Below, in pieces: positions 1 through 9,614 of a DNA stretch of 64,000 nt (the first letter of the stretch is position 1; every line of letters begins with the position of its first letter). The DNA lies in NCBI RefSeq assembly GCF_963676065.1, contig NZ_OY780933.1, positions 372,001 through 436,000 on the forward strand, given 5' to 3'. The notes below the pieces were generated by a model, which ran no database searches, had not been told where the DNA came from, and saw only the letters and a program-made list of their open reading frames with translations. Source of the DNA: Maridesulfovibrio sp. Lineage in GTDB: Bacteria > Desulfobacterota > Desulfovibrionia > Desulfovibrionales > Desulfovibrionaceae. The position numbers and the translations under genes are program-made.

Positions 1-23
1 TTTCTCTCTCATTCGCTCTTCCT

Positions 24-1103
24 TTACATCTTGAGGGTTTCCCGTTCCTCATCAAAATCAGCAAATTCAAGAGCAATTTCCCTGAATTCTTCCTGAATAT
101 CCCAGAAAACGTCCACCAAACGCGGATCAAAATGAGTTCCGCGCCCTTCGGTTATGATTCTCACAGCCTTTGAATGAGGGAAAGGAGGCTTATAAACTCT
201 CCGTGAAATCAACGCGTCATACACGTCGGCAATGGCCATGATCCGGGCGGAAAGGGGAATATCTTCTCCCGAAATTCCCATCGGATATCCCGAGCCGTCC
301 CACTTTTCGTGATGGTTAAGAGAAATTTCGCGAGCGTTATGCAGAAATGAATTCCCGCCGAGAGACCGCTCTGCATTGGCCAGAGCATCGCTGCCGTACT
401 TCGCGTGTTTTTTCATTTCTTCAAACTCTTCGCCTGTAAGTTTACCGGGCTTGAGCAAAATGGCATCCGGAACCGCAATCTTTCCTATATCGTGCAACGG
501 GGCGGAAAGATAAAGAGTTTCAATCAATTCTTCATTCAGCTCCGCAGCGAAATTTTCATGTTTCATGGCATGTTTCGCAAGAGCCTTTACATAGTTCTGA
601 GTCCGGGCGATGTGTCCCCCGGTTTCAGGATCGCGCCATTCAGCCAGTGCGGCAAAGGTTTCGATAGTAACCTTCTTAACCAGGGCAAGCTCTCTGGTGC
701 GCTCCTTGACAACCTTTTCCAGATTATCCTTATGTTCCTTAAGCTCCAAGTGGTTCTTCACCCTCGCTTTAACCAGATCAGGACAAAAAGGCTTTACAAT
801 AAAATCAACCGCGCCAAGCGCCAACCCTCTGGCCTCATCTTCCTCTTCCATGAGTGCCGTGATGAAGATGACCGGGATATCCTTAGTCCGCATATCGGCT
901 TTCAATTTTTCGCAAACCTCATAGCCGTCCATACCGGGCATCATAATATCCAGCAGAACGATATCCGGCTGGGGTTTATTTCTTGCCAGTTCCAGAGCTT
1001 TTTCCCCGTTCTTTGCCGTGACTACCGCATAATCACTTTTGAGAGTCTCCATCAAAGCCAGCAGATTCTCAACAGTATCATCAACAATAAGTACCTGTTT
1101 CAT
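24..1103 (-). CDS. HD-GYP domain response regulator (c-di-GMP phosphodiesterase)
   Basis: This cytoplasmic two-component output protein is predicted to hydrolyse cyclic di-GMP. Residues 1-122 form a receiver domain with acidic residues D8/D9, phospho-acceptor D52 (in LLDIMMPGMDG) and the conserved lysine near 105. A short coiled linker (125-145) leads to an HD-GYP domain with the HD pair at H204/D205 (APLHDIGKIA) and the signature HHEKWDGSGYP at 264-274, so the catalytic residues are intact. The start lies 3 bp after the stop of the upstream hybrid kinase, with a GGAAGG ribosome site inside the end of that gene, so the two are co-transcribed and very likely a cognate pair. Family assignment is firm; the pairing is inferred from adjacency. 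Confidence 0.93.
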   Translation of the reverse strand: MKQVLIVDDTVENLLALMETLKSDYAVVTAKNGEKALELARNKPQPDIVLLDIMMPGMDGYEVCEKLKADMRTKDIPVIFITALMEEEDEARGLALGAVDFIVKPFCPDLVKARVKNHLELKEHKDNLEKVVKERTRELALVKKVTIETFAALAEWRDPETGGHIARTQNYVKALAKHAMKHENFAAELNEELIETLYLSAPLHDIGKIAVPDAILLKPGKLTGEEFEEMKKHAKYGSDALANAERSLGGNSFLHNAREISLNHHEKWDGSGYPMGISGEDIPLSARIMAIADVYDALISRRVYKPPFPHSKAVRIITEGRGTHFDPRLVDVFWDIQEEFREIALEFADFDEERETLKM

Positions 1104-1106
1104 AGC

Positions 1107-4100
1107 CTACCTTCCTTCCTCTGCAAGCGTATCAAGTAGGGAACGGGCCGCGTCGCGGGCTTCGTCCGTTTCAAAATCATCCATGGCCTGAACTATATTA
1201 CTGACAGGACCGGCCATATCAGTACCGGCAACCATTTTCTCTATTTCACCGATAAATCCCATGGCTTGAGCAACATTTTCATCAATGAGAACATCAAATT
1301 CCTTCAACTTCTTACGCAATTCATCCGGATCAGGTCCGGCAGCCACGGTTTCGGACGGCCGGGCCTCTTCAGATTCAGGGAAAAATTCATCCAGAGCTTT
1401 GCCTACAATTTCCAATTGAACGGACATATCAGCCAGTAGCTCATCCACATCCTTTTTTCCGGCCCGCAAGGCTCGTTCAACCTCGGCGGAGACTTTAGAC
1501 AGTTCGTCCGCCCCAAGATTTGCGGCCACCCCCTTAACTGTATGGGCAGTCCGGGTGGCGGTTTCATAGTCAGCAGAATCAAGCTGCTCGCGAATATCAT
1601 CAACCGAGGCAAGATACTTGGAGCCGAACTGTTTAAGCAGCTTCTGATACAGCTCCCGGTTACCGGAAACCTTACTCAGGCCGGACTTTACATTAATTCC
1701 CGTTATGCCTTCCAGCGGCAGCCCGCTTTCCGCCAGTTCCCGGTCCTTCTGTTCCGTAACTGAGACATAGTTTTCAGGGAGTTCCCGTTCACCGGGACTT
1801 ATCCACTTTACAAGCGTCGCCAGCAGCACGTCCGGGTCGATGGGCTTGGTTATATGGTCATTCATTCCCGCTGCAAGGCTCTTTTCACGGTCCCCGGCCA
1901 TTGCGTGCGCTGTCATGGCAACTATGGGCAGAGTTTCAGGGTCCAATCCCTTTTCCCTGATTTTCATTGTCGCGGATAGACCGTCCAGCTCCGGCATCTG
2001 GATATCCATAAAAGCCAGATCGTACTTATTTTTCATAATGCTTTGGACCGCTTCCCGGCCATTGAAAACGACATCAACCACCATGCCGGCTTTCTCCAGC
2101 AATTCCACGGCTATCTGCTGATTGATCTCATTGTCTTCCGCCAGCAGGACTTTTGCCCCGCGTATTTCATTTAACCCTTCAGTTTCTTGAGAGAAGAGCA
2201 ACGCCCTTTTTGTCTTGCGCTCCACATCATGGCCGAAAACTCCCATGATGGTGTCGAAGAGAACCGACTGATTGACCGGTTTGATCAGAAATGCTTCCAG
2301 ACCTGACCCTTCAGCCTGCTTCATAATTTCTTCACGTCCGTAGGCGCTGACCATCAGGATTTTAGGCAGGTTGTGGTCGGACATATTCTCAATGCGCTTG
2401 GCGGTTTCAATTCCGTCCATACCGGGCATTTTCCAGTCCAGTATAACCAGCTCATAAGGTTCGCCTGCGGCGGCAGCCTGCTCAAGCATTTCCAGCCCCT
2501 TATAACCGGATGAAGCGGTGCTGACCTTAAAACTCATACTCGCCAGCGCTTCAGACAAAATGGTCTGTGCAGTGGGATTATCATCCACTACCAACGCCCG
2601 CAGACCGCGAAGATCGGCAGCAGGTATGTACCCGACCGGGGCTATGTCTGTTTTACCGAGAACAATAGTAAAGGCGAAAGTCGAGCCCTCTCCGGGGCGG
2701 CTTTGCACACTGATATTTCCGTCCATCATTTCCACAATACGCTTGCAGATCGCCAGTCCCAGCCCGGTTCCGCCGTATTTGCGGGTGGTAGACCCGTCAG
2801 CCTGTGAAAAGGATTTGAAGAGCCTGTTCATCTGCTCTTCGGTCATACCTATTCCGGAATCAGTCACAGAAAAAAACAAAGTAACGGAATCATCTGTCTC
2901 ATCCTGTTTGGACACAGAAAGAACAATATCGCCCTTTTCAGTAAATTTGGTCGCGTTGTTGGCAAGATTGATAAGCACCTGTCCCAGACGGAGAGGATCT
3001 CCGATCAGATCATTCGGCACCTCGGGGCTGACATGGAAAAGCACTTCCAGACCTTTCTCTTCAGCATTGAGCGCCACTACGCTCGCCAGATTATCCATGA
3101 TTTCATCCAGCCGGAAAGGAACTTTTTCTATATCCATCTTCCCGGCCTCTATTTTGGAGAAATCAAGAATATCATTAATGATTCCAAGCAGATTATTGGC
3201 CCCTGATTTTATTTTGGAAAGATAGTCATGCTGTTTTGCGGTCAGCTCTGTCTGCATAACAAGATAACTCATGCCGATAATGGCATTCATCGGAGTCCTG
3301 ATCTCATGACTCATACGGGCCAGAAAATCACTTTTGGCCTTTGTCGCCTCTTCGGCCCTGTCACGGGCTATGAGCATTTCCTGCTCGGCTTCAATACGCA
3401 TCTGCACTTCCCCGGCCAGACGCCTGTTAGCCCTGACGACGACAAAGAGTATCAACCCGACAACAAAAACTAAGCCGAATATAATTTTGGCAACCAGCCA
3501 TAAATCGACTCCGCTCTTAACCCGAAGACTGATCCACTTACGGATGATCGTTTCAGCTTCCCTCTCGGTAATAGAGTTGATCCCCTTATTGAGAATGGAG
3601 AGCAGATATGGTGACATCTGCTTACGGACCGCAAAGCGCAATGGACGTTTAAAGGGCAGTTGCATAGCGACTTTAAGATTGTACAGGCCGTTCTGGTTGA
3701 TCAGATACCCTAGGACCTCGAGGGCACCCACATAGGCATCAATCCGACCCTTTGCCACCTGCTTCAATCCGTTCAATGCACCGGAGATAGGCACCAACTC
3801 CAATTGCGGATAATTTTTTTTCAAATATTTATGCGCTGCGTTGCCGCTGCTGACCCCAACCCGCATTCCGGACAGATCTTCCAAACCTGAAAGAAAAGGC
3901 ATATCCTGCCGAACAACCACCACTTCCGATAACGTTATGTAGGGTTCGGAAAAATTCAGGAACTGTTTACGCTCATCTGTTTCACTGGCCGCAGCCAGCA
4001 TATCGGTTTTCCCTTCCTTGGCCAGAGCAACGGATTCCTTCCATTCTTTTGTAGGAACCAGCTTGAGTGAAAGCCCGGTCCGATCAGCCACCAGCCGCAG

Positions 4101-6419
4101 CAGATCGGCGGAAATTCCCTCATATTTTTGTGATCCGGGGACAATACATTCAAGAGGAAGCCAGTCAGGGTCCACACTGAAACGGATAATCGGACTGGAC
4201 CGCAGCCAGAGTTGTTCCGCGCGGCTTAGATCAACATGTCTGCGCTTTCCTTCTCCTGTCCATCTTTTAAGAACTTCGCGTTCTTCATCACGGCTGATAG
4301 ATTTCAGGGCCCGATCCAGAATACCGGCAAGCTCAGGCCAATCCTTACGCACCCCGATAGCCAGCACAGATCCTTTGCGTTTTATTTTGCCCTGCACTTC
4401 CAGATTATTCAGCAGATTAACCTCGATAAGATAGGTAGCCACGGCCCTGTTGCCCACGTAAGCATCAGCGTCACCACGGGCAACGGCTTCCAAAGCCGAA
4501 AGGGTGTCCGGATATTCCTTAACTCGCGTCCGGGGATAGTTATCCTTAAAATCTTTCACATTAAAAAAACCGCGTTCAAGGGCAATCCTCTTTTCCGCAA
4601 GATCTTTTTCCACGGTAAGCTCAGGGGCATCGGTCCGGCCTACTATCACATGGGGAATAACCATGTACGGGGAGGAAAACTCAAGATACGATTCACGCTC
4701 TTTCTTGGGAGTGACATCCATGAGAGCATCAAGGCGTTTATCCTTAACAGCTTCCAGACTATCCTTGAAAGGTCCGGGCACTATTTTGAGCCGGTTGCCA
4801 AGCCGCTTATTGAGCAGCTTAATGTAATCAACGCCTAAGCCTTCCGGTTCGCCGCGTCCGTTAACATAATCCAGCGGAGGCCATGCGTTCATAATTGCGA
4901 TTTTGATTTGAGGATGTTCATCCAGCCATTTTAAATCATCAGCTCCGGGATTAAAGGATTTGCTGTCCGAGGAATAATAGCGCTCGGCTGGATCCGAAAC
5001 CCAGCGTTTTTCGATATCCGCCAAAACCTTAGAGGGAAGCGCCCTCAGCCCGGCGTTTACCTTTTTTAACAACTCCCGCCGGCCTTTAAGCATACCGGCA
5101 TGAATATAATTGGAAAATTCAGTATCTTCAGACTTGGTCAGAGCCCCTTTCATCTGCCAGCTCTCCAGCTCGGACTCAACCGGCAGCACTTCGTACAGCA
5201 GGGCATCAACTTTATTTTTCAATACATCCAAAACCATTGTTTCACTGTTCCGGTAAGCAACGGCCTCAACATTCGGAAAAGTATTTATCAGGTAGCTATG
5301 CTGATATGAGCCTTCCAGAACTGCGACCTTTTTACCGCCTATTTTTGCCAATCCACCGGGCAAATCATGATCAACCCGGTGAAACAAAGCCGAATCCACC
5401 TTGAACAACGGCCGGGAAAACCCCAAAAATTTTTCTCTCTCCTTTGAACGAAACAACCCGGAATGAATATCAGCATTACCGTTTCTTACCGCTTCCATAG
5501 TTCCGACCCAGCTTTCCGGCAAAAAGTCGATGGCAATGCCTGTCTGCGCACTCCATGCTTTCCACAGATCAACCAGCAATCCTATCGGTTCCCCGTCCGG
5601 TCCGAGTAGTGAAAAAGGAGGATAGTCGAGGTTAATAGCAATGGTCAGGCTGTTCGGGTCGGCTCCTTTTGCTGCAGTAACCCACTTATGATTTATCGTC
5701 CGCCTTTCTTTCGGGGTTATCTTTTCAAAGCCCGCATTAATTGTAGCGAGTGCTTCAGACCGGCCATCAGGTACGGCTACCATCCAGTCGTTACGATAAA
5801 GGGGCTTTCCCTCCTTAAATTGAAATTTTGTCAGAAGATTATGTTTGCGCAGATGAAACATCCCGATCAGGGTTTCACTCACAAATGATTTGAGCATACC
5901 GCTTTCAAGATCAGCCATCATGGATTCAAAGTCAGGATATTCTGCTAAAGCTATTTTCGGATATTTTTCACGTATGAACTCCGCGCTGAGATCGCCGGAA
6001 ATAACACCTACCCGATAGGCAAGGAGCCCTTCATCCCCATCAAACGGAAGCGCTTTATGATAAAATATATGGGTATCGGCTCTGGCTAAAGATCTACCGA
6101 AATCGAGGCTTTCGTCCCTCTTAGTGCTGTAAAAAAGCCCGGCATGGGCATCGGCCCTTCCTTCATTGACCATACGCAGGGTTTCTCCCCACGGGGCGGC
6201 CTTGAAATTCAGCCTGGTGCCGTTTTTTTTCGACCAGAGCTTCCAGTAATCCATTATCAACCCATCTGGATTACCATCTTTGTTACGGAACTCAAAAGGC
6301 TGGCAATCTTCACAATAGACTACGGAAAGAGAATCTTTTACCTGTTTAGCTGCATACGTGATTTGAGCAGAAAGGATAAGAACAAGGGTAATCACAAAAA
6401 CTAAACGCTTCATAATCAT
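1107..6419 (-). CDS. Hybrid sensor histidine kinase with four tandem periplasmic solute-binding domains
   Basis: This BvgS/EvgS-like membrane kinase has 1770 residues. A signal peptide (about 1-23) is followed by four bacterial family-3 solute-binding domains starting near residues 30, 257, 505 and 745, each opening with a recognisable strand such as [17 protein letters not shown] single membrane segment lies near 974-996, then HisKA with the H-box [11 protein letters not shown] (His about 1037), an HATPase domain with a GTGLGL box, receiver 1 (about 1276-1395, [11 protein letters not shown]), receiver 2 (about 1423-1540, [10 protein letters not shown]) and a C-terminal HPt domain (HTVKG near 1625). 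The expected phosphorelay is His to Asp to HPt to the co-transcribed HD-GYP regulator. The ATG at 6419 has a GGGGG tract 8 bp upstream. The ligands cannot be read from sequence, though this fold usually binds amino acids or small organic acids. Confidence 0.94.
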   Translation of the reverse strand: MIMKRLVFVITLVLILSAQITYAAKQVKDSLSVVYCEDCQPFEFRNKDGNPDGLIMDYWKLWSKKNGTRLNFKAAPWGETLRMVNEGRADAHAGLFYSTKRDESLDFGRSLARADTHIFYHKALPFDGDEGLLAYRVGVISGDLSAEFIREKYPKIALAEYPDFESMMADLESGMLKSFVSETLIGMFHLRKHNLLTKFQFKEGKPLYRNDWMVAVPDGRSEALATINAGFEKITPKERRTINHKWVTAAKGADPNSLTIAINLDYPPFSLLGPDGEPIGLLVDLWKAWSAQTGIAIDFLPESWVGTMEAVRNGNADIHSGLFRSKEREKFLGFSRPLFKVDSALFHRVDHDLPGGLAKIGGKKVAVLEGSYQHSYLINTFPNVEAVAYRNSETMVLDVLKNKVDALLYEVLPVESELESWQMKGALTKSEDTEFSNYIHAGMLKGRRELLKKVNAGLRALPSKVLADIEKRWVSDPAERYYSSDSKSFNPGADDLKWLDEHPQIKIAIMNAWPPLDYVNGRGEPEGLGVDYIKLLNKRLGNRLKIVPGPFKDSLEAVKDKRLDALMDVTPKKERESYLEFSSPYMVIPHVIVGRTDAPELTVEKDLAEKRIALERGFFNVKDFKDNYPRTRVKEYPDTLSALEAVARGDADAYVGNRAVATYLIEVNLLNNLEVQGKIKRKGSVLAIGVRKDWPELAGILDRALKSISRDEEREVLKRWTGEGKRRHVDLSRAEQLWLRSSPIIRFSVDPDWLPLECIVPGSQKYEGISADLLRLVADRTGLSLKLVPTKEWKESVALAKEGKTDMLAAASETDERKQFLNFSEPYITLSEVVVVRQDMPFLSGLEDLSGMRVGVSSGNAAHKYLKKNYPQLELVPISGALNGLKQVAKGRIDAYVGALEVLGYLINQNGLYNLKVAMQLPFKRPLRFAVRKQMSPYLLSILNKGINSITEREAETIIRKWISLRVKSGVDLWLVAKIIFGLVFVVGLILFVVVRANRRLAGEVQMRIEAEQEMLIARDRAEEATKAKSDFLARMSHEIRTPMNAIIGMSYLVMQTELTAKQHDYLSKIKSGANNLLGIINDILDFSKIEAGKMDIEKVPFRLDEIMDNLASVVALNAEEKGLEVLFHVSPEVPNDLIGDPLRLGQVLINLANNATKFTEKGDIVLSVSKQDETDDSVTLFFSVTDSGIGMTEEQMNRLFKSFSQADGSTTRKYGGTGLGLAICKRIVEMMDGNISVQSRPGEGSTFAFTIVLGKTDIAPVGYIPAADLRGLRALVVDDNPTAQTILSEALASMSFKVSTASSGYKGLEMLEQAAAAGEPYELVILDWKMPGMDGIETAKRIENMSDHNLPKILMVSAYGREEIMKQAEGSGLEAFLIKPVNQSVLFDTIMGVFGHDVERKTKRALLFSQETEGLNEIRGAKVLLAEDNEINQQIAVELLEKAGMVVDVVFNGREAVQSIMKNKYDLAFMDIQMPELDGLSATMKIREKGLDPETLPIVAMTAHAMAGDREKSLAAGMNDHITKPIDPDVLLATLVKWISPGERELPENYVSVTEQKDRELAESGLPLEGITGINVKSGLSKVSGNRELYQKLLKQFGSKYLASVDDIREQLDSADYETATRTAHTVKGVAANLGADELSKVSAEVERALRAGKKDVDELLADMSVQLEIVGKALDEFFPESEEARPSETVAAGPDPDELRKKLKEFDVLIDENVAQAMGFIGEIEKMVAGTDMAGPVSNIVQAMDDFETDEARDAARSLLDTLAEEGR

Positions 6420-6624
6420 CTGGAATACCCCCTGAAAAACACGTAGAATGAAAAACTAAGAGTAAAACAATATAAAAATCAGATTTAAAGAAAGATAGCT
6501 AACAGATGAAACTATGTAAACAATTCTGAACAATACCGCATCTGCATAAGATGGAAGATGAGATAATAACAACATCTTGTGAATGCATCGTTATTAAACC
6601 CTGTAACTGTTCAGCAGTAAAAGT

Positions 6625-7323
6625 ATGTCCCGAACCTACCAAAATACAAAAGAAATAATCGCAGCCCTGCAAAAAGACATTAACCTGAACAGGGCTGATC
6701 TTCCCGAGCTTGCGGAACTTTCCACCAAAGTCCGGCGCAAAAATTACCGTAAAGGCGAAATAATTTTCAAAGCGGGAGATGATTCAAATAATTTCTGTCT
6801 GGTGGAAAGCGGCAAAGTGATTCTCTCCAAGCAGTCCCCTTCGGGAAAATCATTCACCTACCTTATCGCCACCCGGGGAATGACCCTGAACGGAATCACC
6901 TGTTTTAAATCCGGGCCGCGACTTTTCTCAGCCCGTGTTGTGCAGGACTCGGCAATTATCACTATCCCCTGTCAGGATTTTAAATTCTGGGTAGAAAACA
7001 CTCCCGCCGTGGCCATGGGCATTCTGGGAACCATGGGCGAACTGCTCGACGGTGCATACACCCGCATAATCGACCTCATCGACGAAAGTGTGGAAACCCG
7101 CATCCTGAATGTGCTCAGTATGCTTTCAACACGCATAGGCGAGAACCTGCCGCTCACCAACGGCGACATTGCGGAAATGGTGGGCACTTCAAGGGAAAGC
7201 GCGGCCCGGGTCATATCCCGGTTGCAGGAAGCAGGCATTGTAACCAAAGCGCGGGGAAGCATAAGCATTCTCAACAAAGAACAACTCGATGAAACGGCAT
7301 CCAGCCCTTTTTTTATAATCTGA
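6625..7323 (+). CDS. Crp/Fnr family transcriptional regulator
   Basis: The protein has 232 residues. The N-terminal cyclic-nucleotide-binding-like beta roll spans about 33-125, with the glycine-rich GEIIFKAGD and LVESGKVILS strands. A long dimerisation helix (130-160) and a winged helix-turn-helix follow; the recognition helix is in DIAEMVGTSRESAARVISRL (181-200). There is no N-terminal cysteine cluster, so it is not a classic iron-sulfur Fnr; C58, C93 and C116 are scattered. The HTH motif G-T-S-R-E is typical of regulators binding a Crp/Fnr-like palindrome. It stands alone, facing away from the kinase on its left. Its effector and targets cannot be told from the sequence. Confidence 0.9.
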   Translation: MSRTYQNTKEIIAALQKDINLNRADLPELAELSTKVRRKNYRKGEIIFKAGDDSNNFCLVESGKVILSKQSPSGKSFTYLIATRGMTLNGITCFKSGPRLFSARVVQDSAIITIPCQDFKFWVENTPAVAMGILGTMGELLDGAYTRIIDLIDESVETRILNVLSMLSTRIGENLPLTNGDIAEMVGTSRESAARVISRLQEAGIVTKARGSISILNKEQLDETASSPFFII

Positions 7324-7417
7324 TTTTCCGGCCTTAAGTGACCCGCGTCATTGTTCGTATCCCAATTTCATCATATTCCCTGCTTGAGTTACCTAACCTG
7401 AAAAAAGGAATACAATA

Positions 7418-7729
7418 ATGGAAGGATACTTAATCACCTTCTTCACTCAGCAGAACAGGGAGCATGAAAGTACCCCGCTGGCTGACTGGATAGTGGAAGA
7501 AGCAAAAAGAGCAGGAGTTCGCGGCGCGACTCTCTTTAGCGGTAAAGAGGGATTCGGTCACGACGGGCGGTTTCATTCAGGAAATTATTTCGACTTTGAT
7601 GATCCGCCGCAGCTGATTACCATGGCCCTGACCGAAGAAGAGTGCGACCTATTATTTCCCCGCCTTCAGAAATGCAGTCAGCATATTTTCTACACCAAAT
7701 CAAAAGCCGAGTTCGGTTTTATTTCATAA
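7418..7729 (+). CDS. DUF190 family protein (PII-like fold)
   Basis: This small 103-residue protein matches the DUF190 pattern: an N-terminal strand YLITFFTQQN, a helix with LADWIVEEAKRAGVRGATLF, then GKEGFGHDGRFH, the conserved glycine/histidine loop of this family, and a later strand around PQLITMALTEEE. DUF190 proteins resemble PII signalling proteins and are often encoded beside membrane proteins such as CrcB, so a regulatory role for the neighbouring DUF554 membrane protein is plausible but inferred. The start has an AAAAGGAAT ribosome site. The 112-bp gap to the next gene is rich in inverted repeats. Confidence 0.75.
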   Translation: MEGYLITFFTQQNREHESTPLADWIVEEAKRAGVRGATLFSGKEGFGHDGRFHSGNYFDFDDPPQLITMALTEEECDLLFPRLQKCSQHIFYTKSKAEFGFIS

Positions 7730-7756
7730 CACCGTTCCGGTCTCTTTTACCTCACC

Positions 7757-7818
7757 TTTACACCGCTGCAGAAGTGTAAATCGGATAACAGGCGTGGCAG
7801 CCGCAAGGTTGCCCGCGC
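7757..7818 (+). other. Two consecutive hairpins in the DUF190-DUF554 intergenic leader
   Basis: Two stem-loops lie in the 112-bp gap. The first pairs TTTACAC (7757-7763) with GTGTAAA (7774-7780). The second pairs GGCAGCC (7796-7802) with GGTTGCC (7807-7813) across a GCAA tetraloop, extended by a GCG/CGC clamp. Neither is followed by a T run, so they are not simple terminators. They may be a structured leader for the DUF554 gene or an mRNA-processing element. No known riboswitch class was recognised. Confidence 0.45.
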
Positions 7819-7841
7819 ATTTTCATTAAAGGAATTTTCAA

Positions 7842-8555
7842 ATGATAGGACCATTTATCAACGGAGGCGCACTGCTCATCGGCAGTGTTGCCGGGGCCAT
7901 GCTCGGCCCTAAGCTGAATACCAACATCCGCACCCGCATGCCCATGGTTTTCGGCTGCGCCTCCATGGGCCTCGGCGTAGCCATGATTGTAAAAGTAAAG
8001 TTGCTGGCTCCGGTAATGCTGGCCCTTGTGGTCGGTTCACTGCTGGGGGAAATAATCCAGCTCGAGGCCCTGATTCAAAAAGCTGCGGCAAAGGCAAGGG
8101 TGGTAATCGAAAAGCTGACCCGGCCCAGCGGAGATATGTCACAGGAAGAATTCCTCGACAAATTCGTAGCCCTGCTGGTCCTCTTCTGCATGAGCGGGAC
8201 CGGCATATACGGCTCCATGACCGAAGGAATGACCGGCGATCCTACCCTGCTGATAGTTAAATCAATCCTTGATCTGTTCACAGCACCCATATTTGCCTCA
8301 ACCATGGGTTTCACTGTCGGGATTCTTGTTTTCCCGCAATTTGCGGTTCAAGCGCTGCTTTTCCTCGGAGCTTCGCTCATCCTGCCCCTGACCACACCGG
8401 ACATGCTGGCCGACTTTTCCGCCTGCGGTGGACTTATAATGCTGGCTACAGGTTTCCGCATCTGCGGCATAAAACAGTTTCCGGTAGCTAATATGATCCC
8501 GGCCCTGCTTATGGTTATGCCCCTATCGCATTTCTGGACAATTTACTTTACATAG
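7842..8555 (+). CDS. DUF554 family inner-membrane protein (YqgA-like)
   Basis: This 237-residue hydrophobic protein starts with the family hallmark MIGPFINGGALLIGSVAGAMLG and has about seven membrane segments. A charged cytoplasmic loop lies around residues 75-110 (AAAKARVVIEKLTRPSGDMS), followed by the conserved F-C-x-G-x-x-x-I-x-G-S motif seen here as FCMSGTGIYGSM. The family (YqgA/YdfK) is thought to be a transporter, but no substrate is established. The start has an AAAGGAA ribosome site. It probably shares a transcript with the DUF190 gene, separated by a structured gap, and converges on a glycosyltransferase-like gene behind a strong hairpin. Confidence 0.85.
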   Translation: MIGPFINGGALLIGSVAGAMLGPKLNTNIRTRMPMVFGCASMGLGVAMIVKVKLLAPVMLALVVGSLLGEIIQLEALIQKAAAKARVVIEKLTRPSGDMSQEEFLDKFVALLVLFCMSGTGIYGSMTEGMTGDPTLLIVKSILDLFTAPIFASTMGFTVGILVFPQFAVQALLFLGASLILPLTTPDMLADFSACGGLIMLATGFRICGIKQFPVANMIPALLMVMPLSHFWTIYFT

Positions 8556-8590
8556 AAAAATCCCCGCAATGCAGAGGCGTTGCGGGGATT
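8555..8590 (-). terminator. Rho-independent terminator for the minus-strand glycosyltransferase-like gene
   Basis: A perfect 11-bp stem, AATCCCCGCAA (8559-8569) with TTGCGGGGATT (8580-8590), has a 10-base loop. On the minus strand it runs into a TTTTTC tract, so it ends the gene to its right. It may also slow plus-strand transcripts from the DUF554 gene, which lack a T run after the stem. Confidence 0.8.
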
Positions 8591-8609
8591 AACAGCTATT
8601 GGGATAAAT

Positions 8610-9518
8610 TTATTCCGGGTAATCAAACTCCGCCCGGAGTACATCAAGCGCGACCAGTTCTTTATCCTTGTAGCGGTCCTTATCGATGAGGGTCGGCTGC
8701 CCTGTTGGCGGCACATCGTGATACATGTATTTATAGATATCGAAATTGAGACAGGTTTCACCGCGTAAATGCATTTCCCGGAACCACTGGCAGCCCACGT
8801 CAAGAATCTGCTTGCCCACGTTGATAAAAGCACCGAAGGGTGTAACCTTGCCAACCGGCATTGTCATCTTCCGAGCTTTCTTCATATTCACAAGACAGCA
8901 CCATTCATTGACCCGGCACTCCGGCAGGGGCCACGGCTGTTTGAAAAATATATCATGCATACGCGGCAGGTGGTAGGCCCGGACCTGCTTACCTTCAGGA
9001 GGCTGCGCCCCCCGATAAAGAGCCAGCAGTTCCCGAAAATCCGGCCGGTAATCCATGTAGGTATCCGGCGTACATTTACCGGAAAATGCGGCTGGACAAT
9101 ACCAGCACTGGCCGATATGCCCGGCAGCCACATGATCTCCTATTCCCTCGACCATGGCGCCTATTATGTCTTTACGGAAGATGGCGTCATTGTGAATGAT
9201 CAGAACATAATCCTTATCGCTCTTTTCCCAGCCGTACTGATAGCGCACTGAGTGGCGGTATTCCTCATCATCCATACGCTCCCATTCGATAGGAAAGCAG
9301 TAGTTCCAGTACTTGGGCATAAAGTATTCGATCTTGTGGGCAAGGGCGTCCAGCACATATTGATGGCAACCCGCGTCAATACCTTTAGTCTGGGTATTTT
9401 CCTCGATAAAATAGATCTTATCAATATGCTGACCGCTGGCTCGCTCCAGAGAAAGCAGGGCCAGACATGTTTGCAGGGGTTTGCCGCAAACGCTGATTAT
9501 CACATCAACCTTACTCAT
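8610..9518 (-). CDS. Glycosyltransferase-like protein (GT-A/GT2-type N terminus)
   Basis: The 302-residue protein opens with DVIISVCGKPLQTCLALLSL, resembling the first strand and helix of family-2 glycosyltransferases. A central VLIIHNDAIFRKD (about 104-116) sits where a DxD-type nucleotide-sugar motif would be, although only N-D-A is present. The C-terminal half is rich in Trp, Cys and Met and matches nothing I recognise. It is a single-gene unit with its own ribosome site (GGAG, 8 bp before ATG) and a terminator at the left end. The substrate is unknown and the glycosyltransferase label is moderate. There are no membrane segments. Confidence 0.55.
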   Translation of the reverse strand: MSKVDVIISVCGKPLQTCLALLSLERASGQHIDKIYFIEENTQTKGIDAGCHQYVLDALAHKIEYFMPKYWNYCFPIEWERMDDEEYRHSVRYQYGWEKSDKDYVLIIHNDAIFRKDIIGAMVEGIGDHVAAGHIGQCWYCPAAFSGKCTPDTYMDYRPDFRELLALYRGAQPPEGKQVRAYHLPRMHDIFFKQPWPLPECRVNEWCCLVNMKKARKMTMPVGKVTPFGAFINVGKQILDVGCQWFREMHLRGETCLNFDIYKYMYHDVPPTGQPTLIDKDRYKDKELVALDVLRAEFDYPE

Positions 9519-9614
9519 TTATCACACTCCGCTAAAACGGCTGAAGCGCCGGATTAATTTGCTTTTTTTAACCATACCCCATCAACATAATAGTCATCCA
9601 ACCGGATAACAGCA

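Noticed and set aside
6560..6624. Crp/Fnr-box upstream of the Crp-family gene
   Set aside because: Only a half-site TGTGA is present, with no matching second half at the right spacing.
7757..7818. Known riboswitch before DUF554 (fluoride, cobalamin or similar)
   Set aside because: None of the conserved motifs of these classes could be found; only plain stems are visible.
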